A stretch of DNA of 56,908 bases from Bryobacterales bacterium (GCA_947467395.1 CANIIC010000004.1:1-56908); one strand, 5' to 3'; counted from the first letter of the stretch, positions 33,060 through 41,639 are shown. The notes: generated from the letters alone by a model not told the origin. Numbers and translations are program-made.

Positions 33060-33944
33060 TTAGAACGGAAGGTCTGGACGAACCTGCGTCATCATCGCCG
33101 AATGCGACAAGTACCGCGACGGGTTCACTGGGCTGCCACCTTGACGTACTTCAAAGTGCAGGTGCGGACCCGAAACGCGCCCCGTGGCACCGGAGTGCGC
33201 GATCAACTGACCACGGCGAACTTCTTCGCCAGGGATCACTTCGAAATTCGAAAGATGCGCGTACAACGTGGTCATGCCGTTGCCGTGATCCACCACGATC
33301 GCCTTGCCGTAACGCCCCGCGTACTGCGCCGCCGTCACGATGCCGTCCGCCGCCGACAACACAGGAGTGCCGGTATGCGCGCTCAAATCGACGCCCGTGT
33401 GGAAGCCGCCTTCGCCGTTCAACGGATCGGAGCGGTCGCCAAAGTGGCTCACGATCTGGCCGTTCACCGGCCACACCGTAGGAACAATGTTCTTCTGGTA
33501 GGCGCGAGCGTACAAACGCTGACCGCGCGAAAGCGTCGCCGCCTTCAGGAAGTTGTACTCTTCGATGGATTCGCTGTAGGTCGGAATCAACGCGCCTTCG
33601 GCCGAAATATCGTCGGCACCTTCCAGGCGGCGCTTCAGACCCAGCGCCAAACTCACTTCGGAAGCCATCACCTGCAGAGAAGCCAGTTGTTCCTGCTTTT
33701 CCACATTCTGCCGCTGCAGTTCTTTGTATTGATTGCGCAGGGTGTCTACTTCAGAGCGCAGGTTGTTGTAATTCGCGACCTTCCAGGCCATCCGCATGTA
33801 GCTCGAAACCGCGCCGAATAACGACACAGATCCCAGCAGCGCCAGGCCGAGAACCACGTACAGTGCGTGGTGAGGAACGTGAATCCGTCGTAGACGTCCA
33901 TGGAGCGAGTGCGCCAGGACCACTACGAAGTAGTGTTGTTTCAT
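33060..33944 (-). CDS. Membrane-anchored M23 (LytM) metallopeptidase
   Basis: 294 aa: an arginine-rich N-terminus, one membrane helix (about 24-44), a coiled coil (about 55-95), and a C-terminal M23 domain with zinc ligands in HTGVDLSAHTGTPV and HLHFEVRQG. It is a peptidoglycan endopeptidase or, as with EnvC, an amidase activator; the HxH and HTGVD residues suggest it is active. The start is the ATG at 33944 with AGGAG 5 nt upstream; a longer frame from 33983 is not supported. It is preceded by a sigma70-like promoter and a structured leader. Confidence 0.92.
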   Translation of the reverse strand: MKQHYFVVVLAHSLHGRLRRIHVPHHALYVVLGLALLGSVSLFGAVSSYMRMAWKVANYNNLRSEVDTLRNQYKELQRQNVEKQEQLASLQVMASEVSLALGLKRRLEGADDISAEGALIPTYSESIEEYNFLKAATLSRGQRLYARAYQKNIVPTVWPVNGQIVSHFGDRSDPLNGEGGFHTGVDLSAHTGTPVLSAADGIVTAAQYAGRYGKAIVVDHGNGMTTLYAHLSNFEVIPGEEVRRGQLIAHSGATGRVSGPHLHFEVRQGGSPVNPSRYLSHSAMMTQVRPDLPF

Positions 33945-33977
33945 TGCTCTCCTACTAACGTATGTAACGTCGCCTTT

Positions 33978-34011
33978 GCCCAAAACGTTTAGCCGGTAGG
34001 CTTGTTTGGGC
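33978..34011 (-). promoter_or_regulatory. Nested hairpin in the leader of the M23 peptidase gene
   Basis: In the minus-strand RNA, GCCCAAAC (34011-34004) pairs with GUUUUGGGC (33986-33978, one bulged U) around an inner AGCC-UACC-GGCU hairpin (34002-33991). The leader from the predicted start to the ATG is about 110 nt. It does not match any riboswitch class I can align by eye. Confidence 0.5.
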
Positions 34012-34062
34012 TGGGCCGGAGACTCACACCGGGGTGAACCTTATCCGGGTATCGGAAACTTT

Positions 34063-34092
34063 AATGTAGCCAAAGCGTAGCCCGACTGTCAA
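34063..34092 (-). promoter_or_regulatory. Sigma70-like promoter of the M23 peptidase gene
   Basis: TTGACA (34092-34087), 18-nt spacer, TACATT (34068-34063) on the minus strand. It is the best -35/-10 pair seen in this window and predicts a leader of about 110 nt before the ATG at 33944. Most of the 203-bp divergent gap (33945-34147) is thereby explained. Confidence 0.6.
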
Positions 34093-34147
34093 CCCTGAAA
34101 CCGTCAACTCAGCCGCCATCCTTCGCTGCATCTTATTGATTCTAAGC

Positions 34148-34690
34148 ATGCGATCCAAAACTTGCGCCACCTCCCAGCCCCCTGTGATAGCGTGGAAAGA
34201 CGTGAAGGCGAACCTCGAACAGCTCCAAAGAGAGATTCTCACCCATCTGCAGGACCGTGGACTTGCGATATTCCGCAGTTTCCCCCGTGGGCCCGAGCTC
34301 GGTGCCGATGCTGTCTACTGGGATACCGAATCGTTCCCGGACTATCGCGACTTCGTCACTGCCGCGGAAGCCACGGGAGCCAAGCTCATCACTGTATATG
34401 GCCGCCGCTTCACCTCCGAGGTGATCGAGGACGCCATGGAACACCTGGCCGCCGCCCGCATGGAGCGCGAGGATCGCCGCACCATCGAATCCCGCCTCCG
34501 CGACTTGCGAGCCTACGAAGGTTTCCTCTGCCAGGTGGAACTGTCGTTCTCCCACGGCCGCCGCACCTATATTTTTGACCAACCGACCGACTGGTACGAC
34601 GAACTCACCGAACTGCTGGAAACCATCGAAGATTCCTTCAGCAGCCCAGCCGACGAGCGTCCCCTGGGCGGCTTCTACTCGAACAATTGA
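34148..34690 (+). CDS. Conserved hypothetical protein upstream of recJ
   Basis: 180 aa, soluble, acidic and helix-rich. There is no signal peptide, membrane helix or motif I recognise. Features include VKANLEQLQREILTHLQDRG, GADAVYWDTESFPDYRDFV, KLITVYGRRFT and SRLRDLRAYEGFLCQVEL. The first approximately 15 residues look non-conserved, and the true start could be a downstream GTG. The stop overlaps the recJ start (TTGA), so it is coupled to recJ; a role in DNA repair is possible but is only positional inference. Confidence 0.7.
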   Translation: MRSKTCATSQPPVIAWKDVKANLEQLQREILTHLQDRGLAIFRSFPRGPELGADAVYWDTESFPDYRDFVTAAEATGAKLITVYGRRFTSEVIEDAMEHLAAARMEREDRRTIESRLRDLRAYEGFLCQVELSFSHGRRTYIFDQPTDWYDELTELLETIEDSFSSPADERPLGGFYSNN

Positions 34691-36438
34691 AGTGGACCTT
34701 CGTCAGTGACGTCGCGCAGGACGCCGAGGCCATCGCCCGCCTCGCCCACGATATCGGCTTGGGCGTTCCCGCCACCCGAGTTCTCTGGTCTCGAGGTCAT
34801 CGCACGCTCGAAGCCGCCCGCCGCTACTTCTCGCCCGAACTCTCTGATCTGCACTCTCCTGCCCTATTGAAGGACATGGAGCAGGCTGTCGAACGCCTCC
34901 ATCGCGCCATCACGCAGCGTGAGAAGATCCTGCTTTACGGCGACTACGACGTGGACGGAACCAGTGCCGTGGTCGTCATGAAAAAGGGCATCGAACTGCT
35001 AGGTGGACAAGTCGACTTCCACGTCCCGCATCGCCTCCGTGATGGCTACGGCATGCGCAGCGAAGTGGTCGAAGAAGCGGCCGCATCCGGCGTCGCCCTG
35101 ATCGTCAGCGTCGATACCGGCATCCGCGCCAACGCCGTCGTCGAACACGCCCGCAGTCTGGGCATCGATTGCATCGTCACCGATCATCACCTCCCCGAAA
35201 CCGAACTGCCTCCGGCCGTCGCGGTGCTCAACCCCAACCGGCCCGACTGCGACTATCCAGAAAAGAATCTCTGCGGCGCCGGTGTTGCGTTCAAACTCAT
35301 GGACGCCCTCGCTACCCGCTTCGGCTGGGAAGGCACCAAGCGCGAACGCCTGCTCGATTCGTTCCTCAAACTGGTCGCCATCGCCACCGTCGCCGACGTG
35401 GTGCCGCTCACCGGTGAGAACCGCGTCATCGTAAAGCGCGGACTTGAAGGTCTCCAAGACGTCCGCAATCCCGGGCTCCGCGCCTTGCTGGACGTCTCCG
35501 GCTTCCCTCCCGGAGAGCCGTATCCCAGTGCCACCCAGATCGCCTTCCGGGTCGCCCCCCGCATCAACGCCGCCGGACGCATGGCCAGCGCTTCCGATGT
35601 GATCGAGATGTTCCTCACCAGCGACGTCGAACGCGCCCAGACCCTGGCCAAGCAGCTTCACGAGCTGAACACGGATCGCCAGCAGACCGAACAAGGCATC
35701 TCCGAGGCCATTCTCAAACTGTGCCTCGAACAACCTGTCACCGATGACGATGCCGCGCTTATCTTCGCTGGCGAAGGCTGGCATCGCGGCGTGGTCGGCA
35801 TCGTCGCCAGCCGCGTCGTCGAACGCTATCATCGCCCCGTCTTTGTTCTAGGCATCGAAAACGGTCTGGCGCAGGGCTCCGGCCGCAGCATCGCCGCGTT
35901 CCACCTGCTCGACGGCCTCGAATCCATGCCCGAACTGTTCCAGAAGTTCGGTGGCCATCGCCAAGCTGCCGGCCTAACAATGGACGCAGCCAACGTTGCC
36001 GAGTTCCGCGGACGCTTCCGCGCCTACGCGGCTTCACGACTCAGCCCATCCGACTTTGAAGCCGAGTTACTCCTCGACGGTGAAATTGAGATGAATGAAG
36101 TGAATGACGACGCCGTTCTGGAAATACTGAAGCTCGCGCCCTTCGGCTTCGGCAATCCCGCGCCTATGTTTGCGCTACGCGGCGTTGAGGTCTCCAAGCT
36201 CGATATCAAGAAAGAGAAGCACGTATTTGTCGATTTCCGCCGCTCCTCCGGTCGCGCGCTCAAAGCGAAGGCCTGGAATTTCGCGGAACGCGCGAACGAA
36301 CTTCAGCCCGGCTCCATCGTGGATCTGGTGGTGCAATTTGAAGACGACGCCTATAGCGCCGCGCGCGGCTACGCGCCCTGGCAGACCATCATCAAGGACG
36401 TGCGTCCCGCCGCCACGGCTACCGGAGCTCGGCGATAA
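34687..36438 (+). CDS. recJ: Single-stranded-DNA-specific exonuclease RecJ
   Basis: 5'-3' ssDNA exonuclease of recombination and mismatch repair. The 583 aa have the DHH phosphoesterase core (GDYDVDGTSAVVVM, SVDTGIRA, CIVTDHHLPE), the DHHA1 part with GSGRSIAAFHLLDGLE and FGGHRQAAGL, and a C-terminal OB-fold. The start is TTG at 34687 in a TTGA overlap with the upstream gene; no ATG or GTG fits the N-terminal homology (VPATRVLWSRG...AARRYF). The last 20 bp overlap the convergent phosphatase gene. Confidence 0.95.
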   Translation: MKWTFVSDVAQDAEAIARLAHDIGLGVPATRVLWSRGHRTLEAARRYFSPELSDLHSPALLKDMEQAVERLHRAITQREKILLYGDYDVDGTSAVVVMKKGIELLGGQVDFHVPHRLRDGYGMRSEVVEEAAASGVALIVSVDTGIRANAVVEHARSLGIDCIVTDHHLPETELPPAVAVLNPNRPDCDYPEKNLCGAGVAFKLMDALATRFGWEGTKRERLLDSFLKLVAIATVADVVPLTGENRVIVKRGLEGLQDVRNPGLRALLDVSGFPPGEPYPSATQIAFRVAPRINAAGRMASASDVIEMFLTSDVERAQTLAKQLHELNTDRQQTEQGISEAILKLCLEQPVTDDDAALIFAGEGWHRGVVGIVASRVVERYHRPVFVLGIENGLAQGSGRSIAAFHLLDGLESMPELFQKFGGHRQAAGLTMDAANVAEFRGRFRAYAASRLSPSDFEAELLLDGEIEMNEVNDDAVLEILKLAPFGFGNPAPMFALRGVEVSKLDIKKEKHVFVDFRRSSGRALKAKAWNFAERANELQPGSIVDLVVQFEDDAYSAARGYAPWQTIIKDVRPAATATGARR

Positions 36439-36946
36439 GTCCCTTGACCATTCGCTCGATCTGCTCGGCGACTTCTTGGTAGATCTCGTCCGACCGCCCA
36501 ATCGGGTCACGAACCTTCCATTCCAGAATCCGCGCCGCGTTCATGCGAGGCAGGACGTCGCCGCTCATGTTCACCACCACGTCAAACGGCGCGCGAACCA
36601 TCATCTCGATGCCCTTAGGAAACTGCCCTTCCAACTTTACGCCCCGTTCGAGCATGGTTTGGAATGTCTCATCCTGCACGATCATCGCGGGACTCAAGCC
36701 TGCGCTGTAGACGTCCAGGACATCGTGGCCATAAGCCTTGGCGAAGCCTTCCGCCATCTGGCTGCGGCACGAATTCCCGATGCACACAAACAATACCTTC
36801 TTGCGCCCGCGGACGGCTTGGTGCTGCGGCAAGGTATGAAACACCACCGGCCCGGTATACGTCGGCGCCGTGGGTGGTTGGCCGGAAGTGGGGCGCGGGC
36901 GCGAACTGCCACGCATGCTGGGACGTCCGTTGCGGATGCCACTCAT
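36419..36946 (-). CDS. Low-molecular-weight phosphatase / arsenate reductase (ArsC) family
   Basis: 175 aa. From about residue 47 it is an LMW protein-tyrosine-phosphatase fold: P-loop CIGNSCR (C55-R61) in VLFVCIGNSCRSQMAEG, VYSAGLSP, VVVNMSGDV and the acid loop WKVRDPIG. The VRDP form resembles thioredoxin-type arsenate reductases. The first 46 residues are an unusual basic, proline-rich extension with no signal peptide. The ATG has a TAAACT box 6 nt upstream. Whether the substrate is arsenate or phosphotyrosine is undetermined; no arsR or arsB is adjacent. Confidence 0.85.
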   Translation of the reverse strand: MSGIRNGRPSMRGSSRPRPTSGQPPTAPTYTGPVVFHTLPQHQAVRGRKKVLFVCIGNSCRSQMAEGFAKAYGHDVLDVYSAGLSPAMIVQDETFQTMLERGVKLEGQFPKGIEMMVRAPFDVVVNMSGDVLPRMNAARILEWKVRDPIGRSDEIYQEVAEQIERMVKGLIAELR

Positions 36947-36952
36947 AACGAC

Positions 36953-36958
36953 AGTTTA
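36953..36958 (-). promoter_or_regulatory. -10-like box of a probable leaderless promoter (ArsC-like gene)
   Basis: TAAACT on the minus strand, 6 nt, then the ATG at 36946. No Shine-Dalgarno. It lies in the 22-bp gap after the epimerase gene on the same strand. Confidence 0.45.
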
Positions 36959-36968
36959 CGATGCTCGC

Positions 36969-37910
36969 TTAGAGCGATGTCCGGTACCATTCGAGCGTGC
37001 GCTTTAAGCCTTCTTCAAACGAGAACTGCGGCGCATGTCCCAACTCGCGCACCGCGGAAGCCGTATCCGCCATCGACGCACGTACGTCGCCGGCGCGAGG
37101 CGGACCGTAATTCGCCGGTAACGAAACACCTTCTATTTCTTGCAGCAGCTTCCACGTCTGATTCAGCGTGAAATTGCCTCCGTTACCCGCGTTGAACATC
37201 TTGCCCGCCACACCATTTGCCAGCGAGGCCTTGTACACTAGGCCCGCAACATCTTCCACATATGTAAAATCGCGCGACTGCTCGCCGTCGCCAAAGATCG
37301 TTGGCGAAGTGCGCGCCAGCAAATGCTTCATGAACAGGCTCAGCACGCCGGAATAAGCGCTAGACGGATCCTGGCGCGGTCCGAAGACATTAAAGAATCG
37401 CAGCGCTACGGTTTCGAGACCAAAGCAACTGTGAAACACCGATGCGTAATACTCGCCAACCAGCTTCTGCACCGCATACGGGGACATCGGCCGCGGCGCC
37501 ATAGACTCCGTCTTCGGCAACACTTCCGTATCGCCATACGCCGACGACGAAGCGGCATACACCACCCGACGAACACCACCCAGTTGTGCGGCGCGGAACA
37601 CATTGAAGGTTCCGTCAATATTCACCGTGTGAGACGGCTCCGGTTCATCGATCGAACGCGGCACGGATGGAATCGCCGCCAGATGAAACACCGTGTCGAC
37701 GCCTTGCATCACCGGCAGCAACGCCGCCGCATCCCGGATGTCGATTTTGTGAAACTCGATCTGTGACCGGACCTCGGCTACGTTGTTTTCATGCCCTGTC
37801 AGCAGATTGTCCACCACAGCCACGGATCCATGCGGCAGCAAAGTTCGAACCAGTTGCGAGCCGATAAAGCCCGCACCACCAGTCACCACAAATTTCTTTT
37901 GGGAAGCCAT
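36969..37910 (-). CDS. NAD-dependent nucleotide-sugar epimerase (GalE/WbpP-like)
   Basis: 313-aa extended SDR: NAD motif GGAGFIGSQLV, DNLLTGH, FHLAAIPSVPRS, the catalytic Ser/Tyr/Lys in YAASSSAYGD and SPYAVQKL, then FFNVFGPRQDP and DFTYVEDVA. This pattern fits UDP-glucose/UDP-GlcNAc 4-epimerases or dehydratases used in surface polysaccharide synthesis; the exact sugar is not determinable. It starts 31 bp after the glycosyltransferase-methyltransferase stop, so the two probably form one transcript. Confidence 0.9.
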   Translation of the reverse strand: MASQKKFVVTGGAGFIGSQLVRTLLPHGSVAVVDNLLTGHENNVAEVRSQIEFHKIDIRDAAALLPVMQGVDTVFHLAAIPSVPRSIDEPEPSHTVNIDGTFNVFRAAQLGGVRRVVYAASSSAYGDTEVLPKTESMAPRPMSPYAVQKLVGEYYASVFHSCFGLETVALRFFNVFGPRQDPSSAYSGVLSLFMKHLLARTSPTIFGDGEQSRDFTYVEDVAGLVYKASLANGVAGKMFNAGNGGNFTLNQTWKLLQEIEGVSLPANYGPPRAGDVRASMADTASAVRELGHAPQFSFEEGLKRTLEWYRTSL

Positions 37911-37941
37911 GTTCTCTCTTCTGCGTATCGGCGAAATCCGG

Positions 37942-39351
37942 TTACGCCTTCAGGCGTGCCACCGCGATCAAGGACAAGCCGCGCCACGGCAGCAGCACAT
38001 CCACGCGCCGCCAGAACCACACCGTCTTGTCCCACAACTTCAGCAATAGGCGATTCATCTGGCGCTGTCCCAGCAACTTGCCGGAAATCCACCACGACAA
38101 CGATCCGATCTTGTTGAATCCCTGTTCCTGCACCACTTCGAAGCCGGCGCCCTCCAGCAGTTGTCGCAGTTGTTCGGCGGAGAATCGGCGCTTCTGGCCC
38201 AGGCCCACATCCAACGGTCCGAACAACCCCGGTCCCTGTGGCACCAGGACCACGATATTCCCGCCCGGCTTGAGAGAGGCTGCCAGTGACTTCAACACGC
38301 TTGCCGGATCTTCGACCGAATCCAGCGTGTTCACGCACAATGCGCTTTCGAACTGGCCTGCCCATAACCCGTACGCTGTCGGATCGTCAGGGTCCAATTG
38401 TGCAACGTGAACGCTCGGCGTCTTCAGAAACCGGTTTCGCAACGCGTGGAGATACAGGGGATCTTTCTCCGCCGCCACGAACTGCAGCTTCTTTCCCATT
38501 AACCGGCCTGTGAAATTCCCCAGGCCCGCACCAATCTCCAAAATCGTGGCGCCCAGATGCGGACGGATCAGGCTGGTCACCCAGTTCACATACTGCGGCG
38601 TACCCGTCAGACTATTCAGCAGCCCGCGCCCATAATCCGGCGTGTACAGATCGTCCACCGCCCAGAAATACAGCACCACACCCAAGGCCTTCGCCCCGTC
38701 CTTCCAGCCGATCTTTTTGCCTTCCTCATACGTGCGCCCGTGGTAGCTGATCGGGACTTCGTACACGCGCAGCTTGCGTTTGGAGACCTTCATCGTGATC
38801 TCCGGCTCAAAGCCGAACCGGTCACTACGAATCGGGATGCTCTTCAGTAGATCCGTCCGGAACACCTTGTAACAGGTCTCCATATCCGTAACGTTCAGGT
38901 TGCTGAACATGTTCGAGACCAGCGTAAGGAACTTGTTGATCATCGAATGCCAGTACGGCAGCACACGCGTCTGGTCGCCGGCCAAATACCGCGACCCGAA
39001 CACGGCATCAGCGTGCCCGTCCAGCAGCGGTTTCATCAGCTTCGGATACTCCGCGGCATCGTATTCCAGATCCGCGTCCTGAATCAGGCAGAAGTCGCCC
39101 ACCGCTTCCTGAATCGCCCGCCGCACTGCCGCACCCTTGCCCTGATTCACCTTTTGCCGGAATAAGCGGATCTCCGGGTGTTCGCTCGCAATTCGCTCCA
39201 GAATCGCTGACGTTCCGTCCGTCGAACAATCGTCCACGATCACCAGTTCCCGATCCATGTTCTCTGGTAACGGAGCGGCTAGAACCATCGCCAGACTTCG
39301 TTCTACAACTGTTCGCTCGTTATAAACCGGGATCAAGATGGAAAGAAGCAT
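37942..39351 (-). CDS. Bifunctional family 2 glycosyltransferase / SAM methyltransferase
   Basis: 469 aa. The N-terminal 240 residues are a dolichol-phosphate-mannose-synthase-like GT2 (SILIPVYNERTVVER, VIVDDCSTDGT, VNQGKGAAVR, IQDADLEYD). From about 260 a class I methyltransferase follows (motif I ILEIGAGLGNFTG, acidic residue in FVAAEKDP, then LKPGGNIVVLVPQG). The fused product likely acts on a lipid-linked or surface glycan. The start is the ATG at 39351; a GTG at 39360 is possible. It shares a very short divergent promoter region with purC. Confidence 0.9.
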   Translation of the reverse strand: MLLSILIPVYNERTVVERSLAMVLAAPLPENMDRELVIVDDCSTDGTSAILERIASEHPEIRLFRQKVNQGKGAAVRRAIQEAVGDFCLIQDADLEYDAAEYPKLMKPLLDGHADAVFGSRYLAGDQTRVLPYWHSMINKFLTLVSNMFSNLNVTDMETCYKVFRTDLLKSIPIRSDRFGFEPEITMKVSKRKLRVYEVPISYHGRTYEEGKKIGWKDGAKALGVVLYFWAVDDLYTPDYGRGLLNSLTGTPQYVNWVTSLIRPHLGATILEIGAGLGNFTGRLMGKKLQFVAAEKDPLYLHALRNRFLKTPSVHVAQLDPDDPTAYGLWAGQFESALCVNTLDSVEDPASVLKSLAASLKPGGNIVVLVPQGPGLFGPLDVGLGQKRRFSAEQLRQLLEGAGFEVVQEQGFNKIGSLSWWISGKLLGQRQMNRLLLKLWDKTVWFWRRVDVLLPWRGLSLIAVARLKA

Positions 39352-39364
39352 GGAATTCACTTAG

Positions 39365-39370
39365 TATAAT
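39365..39370 (+). promoter_or_regulatory. Consensus -10 box at the start of purC
   Basis: A perfect TATAAT, followed after 5 nt by the TTG at 39376. With normal -10 to start spacing, transcription begins at the start codon, so purC may be leaderless. On the other strand TATACT (39368-39363) overlaps it and could serve the divergent glycosyltransferase gene. Confidence 0.5.
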
Positions 39371-39375
39371 TGGGT

Positions 39376-40272
39376 TTGGCCTCTTTACCTGAAAACCAAC
39401 CCTCCGGCGTCGTCCTTGAGACGCAACTCGCCGGGTACAAACTCCTAGGACGTGGTAAGGTCCGTGACGTCTATGAAGCTCCATCGGCGGATCGGCTCCT
39501 CATCATTACTACGGACCGGATCTCCGCCTTCGACTACATCCTGCCCACAGGCATCCCCGATAAGGGCCGCGTTCTCACGCAGATGACGCTGTTCTGGCTC
39601 GATTTCCTGAAGGACCTGGTCCCCAACCACTTCATCAGCAGCGACACCACCGGCTTGCCGCCCGAAATGGCCGGCCGCTCCATGTGGGTGAAACGCTGCG
39701 ACATGTTCCAGGTGGAATGTGTCGTCCGGGGCTACCTGTCCGGTTCCGGCTGGAAGGACTACAAGCAGACTGGCTCGGTGTGCGGAATCAAGCTTCCCGC
39801 CGGCTTGCGCGAATCGGACAAGCTGCCCGAACCCATCTTCACCCCGGCAACGAAAGCCGAAAGCGGTCACGACGAGAACATCTCGTTTGAGGAAACCGTG
39901 AAGCTCATCGGCGCGGACAACGCCGCCAAGCTCCGCGATCTCACTTTGGCCGTCTATCAGAAGGCCTCCGAATACGCGCGCTCGAAGGGCATCATCATCG
40001 CCGACACGAAACTCGAATTCGGCGTCTATGACGGCCAGATCACGCTCGCCGACGAAGTGCTCACGCCCGACTCCTCTCGTTTCTGGAGCGTCGACACCTA
40101 CACGCCGGGCCAAAGCCAGGCGTCCTTCGACAAGCAGTTCGTGCGCGACTATCTGGAATCCATCCACTGGGACAAACAGCCGCCCGCTCCGCCGCTGCCG
40201 CCCGAGGTGGCCAAGAAAACCGCCGAGAAGTACATTGAGGCTTACCGCATCCTCAGCGGCCGGACTCTGTAA
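39376..40272 (+). CDS. purC: Phosphoribosylaminoimidazole-succinocarboxamide synthase
   Basis: SAICAR synthetase of purine biosynthesis, ligating aspartate to CAIR with ATP. The 298-aa protein has [61 protein letters not shown] and [13 protein letters not shown], all family signatures of the longer (about 300 aa) eukaryote-like form. The start is TTG at 39376 or 39370; no RBS is present. It heads a purC-cvpA-gph run (3-bp gap, then a 4-bp overlap). Confidence 0.95.
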   Translation: MASLPENQPSGVVLETQLAGYKLLGRGKVRDVYEAPSADRLLIITTDRISAFDYILPTGIPDKGRVLTQMTLFWLDFLKDLVPNHFISSDTTGLPPEMAGRSMWVKRCDMFQVECVVRGYLSGSGWKDYKQTGSVCGIKLPAGLRESDKLPEPIFTPATKAESGHDENISFEETVKLIGADNAAKLRDLTLAVYQKASEYARSKGIIIADTKLEFGVYDGQITLADEVLTPDSSRFWSVDTYTPGQSQASFDKQFVRDYLESIHWDKQPPAPPLPPEVAKKTAEKYIEAYRILSGRTL

Positions 40273-40275
40273 GCC

Positions 40276-40980
40276 ATGAATTTCGTAGACATCCTGCTGG
40301 CGGTGATCGTCGGGGGCTCAGTCATCGCCGGCTTCATGTCCGGCTTCACCCGAGCCGCCTTCGGCCTCATCGCCGCCTTCGCAGGCGTCCTGCTGGGCTT
40401 CTGGTTCTATAAAACGCCCGCCGCCTGGTATGTCGGCACGCTCGGATCAGAGACCGTGGCCGACTTATTCGGCTTCCTCACCGTCTTCCTGATCGTGATG
40501 GTGGCCGGCGGCATCCTGGGCCGCATCATCTCGACCGCCTTCAAGTTCGTCGGATTGGGACCGCTCGATCGCCTGGCTGGCGCAGGCTTCGGCCTCGTGC
40601 GCGGGATCTTCGTCGCCGCCGCGGCCACCGCTGCCCTGATCGCCGCCACCCCGCGACCTGTACCGGAGTTCATGCGCAGCTCCACCCTACTGCCTTACGC
40701 CCTGAGTGCTTCGGACTTCGTCACGGGCCTCGCACCCTCCGGACTGAAGAAGGCTGTCTCAGGAAGCGTCACCGAAATCAAGAAATCCTGGAACGAAGAA
40801 GTCGAGAAAGCCAAGCGCCGCGTCGAACAGCGCTTCGATGCTACGCCAGCCGTCAAGGATGAACCCAAGGCCGAGCCGAAACCGAAGCAGGTGGAAATCA
40901 TCCCGCCCAAAGCAAATTCCAAGACCAAGGCGAAGTCCAAGCTACCCAAAGCTGCTCCCCCCAAGGCCGTCCAACAATGA
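40276..40980 (+). CDS. cvpA: CvpA-family membrane protein
   Basis: 234 aa. Four membrane helices in the first 130 residues (NFVDILLAVIVGGSVIAGFMSGFTRAAFGLIAAFAG pattern) match CvpA/colicin V production protein, which in other bacteria is linked to envelope integrity and often lies near purine genes. The C-terminal 90 residues are a Lys/Pro/Glu-rich hydrophilic tail (AEPKPKQVE, PKAAPPKA), probably disordered. It starts 3 bp after purC and overlaps gph by ATGA. Confidence 0.88.
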   Translation: MNFVDILLAVIVGGSVIAGFMSGFTRAAFGLIAAFAGVLLGFWFYKTPAAWYVGTLGSETVADLFGFLTVFLIVMVAGGILGRIISTAFKFVGLGPLDRLAGAGFGLVRGIFVAAAATAALIAATPRPVPEFMRSSTLLPYALSASDFVTGLAPSGLKKAVSGSVTEIKKSWNEEVEKAKRRVEQRFDATPAVKDEPKAEPKPKQVEIIPPKANSKTKAKSKLPKAAPPKAVQQ

Positions 40981-41627
40981 AGTCCGCTGAACTCCTGATC
41001 TTTGACCTCGACGGGACCTTGATCGATTCGAAAACCGACTTGGCCAACTCCGTAAACGCCACCCGAGCGTGGATGGGCCTAGGCCCTCTTCCGCTCGAAC
41101 AGGTCTCGTCTTACGTCGGCAACGGCGCACCGATGCTGGTGAAGCGCGCACTGCCCGATGCCACGCAGGCGCAGTTGGACGAAGCCCTCAAATACTTCCT
41201 TGAGTATTACCGCGAGCACATGCTCGACGACACCACGCTGTACCCCGGCGTGCGCGAAGCCCTCGACCAGATGCACGATGCCGGCAAATCGCTCGCCATC
41301 CTCACCAACAAGCCGGTGCGCTTCAGCGTCACGCTGCTCGAAGGTCTGGGCCTCGACCTCCACTTCTTCAGGATCTACGGTGGCAACAGTTTCGTCGAAA
41401 AGAAGCCGCATCCCGTAGGCCTGAACGCACTCGTCCAGGAACGTGGTGTCGCTCCCAGGAAGACCGTGATGGTCGGCGATAGCTCCATCGACATCCTGAC
41501 CGCGCGCAACGCAGGCACGTTGTCCGTGGGTGTCAGTTGGGGCTTCCAGCCCTACACGTTAAAAGAAGTCCCGCCCGATCTGCTGATCGACGACCTGCGC
41601 GAACTCTCGAACCTTGTCTGCGGCTAG
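40977..41627 (+). CDS. gph: Phosphoglycolate phosphatase-like HAD hydrolase
   Basis: 216 aa of the HAD superfamily: nucleophile motif FDLDGTLIDSK near the N-terminus, helical cap (NSVNATRAWMGLGPL), motif II AILTNKP, Lys in motif III, and motif IV VGDSSIDILTARNAG. Gph-type enzymes dephosphorylate 2-phosphoglycolate formed during DNA repair, though related HADs have other substrates. It is the third gene of the purC-cvpA-gph group. The stop is 12 bp from a convergent gene; an imperfect CTAG-containing hairpin (41620-41648) spans the junction without a U-tract. Confidence 0.87.
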   Translation: MKSAELLIFDLDGTLIDSKTDLANSVNATRAWMGLGPLPLEQVSSYVGNGAPMLVKRALPDATQAQLDEALKYFLEYYREHMLDDTTLYPGVREALDQMHDAGKSLAILTNKPVRFSVTLLEGLGLDLHFFRIYGGNSFVEKKPHPVGLNALVQERGVAPRKTVMVGDSSIDILTARNAGTLSVGVSWGFQPYTLKEVPPDLLIDDLRELSNLVCG

Positions 41628-41639
41628 CGGTCCGGCGAG

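Noticed and set aside
33945-34092. Riboswitch upstream of the M23 peptidase (c-di-AMP ydaO, c-di-GMP GEMM or cobalamin type)
   Set aside because: Short stretches resemble each class (AAGCC...CCGGC-UAAAC, CCGGUG...CCGG), but none has the full ordered set of conserved elements, so only an unassigned structured leader is claimed.
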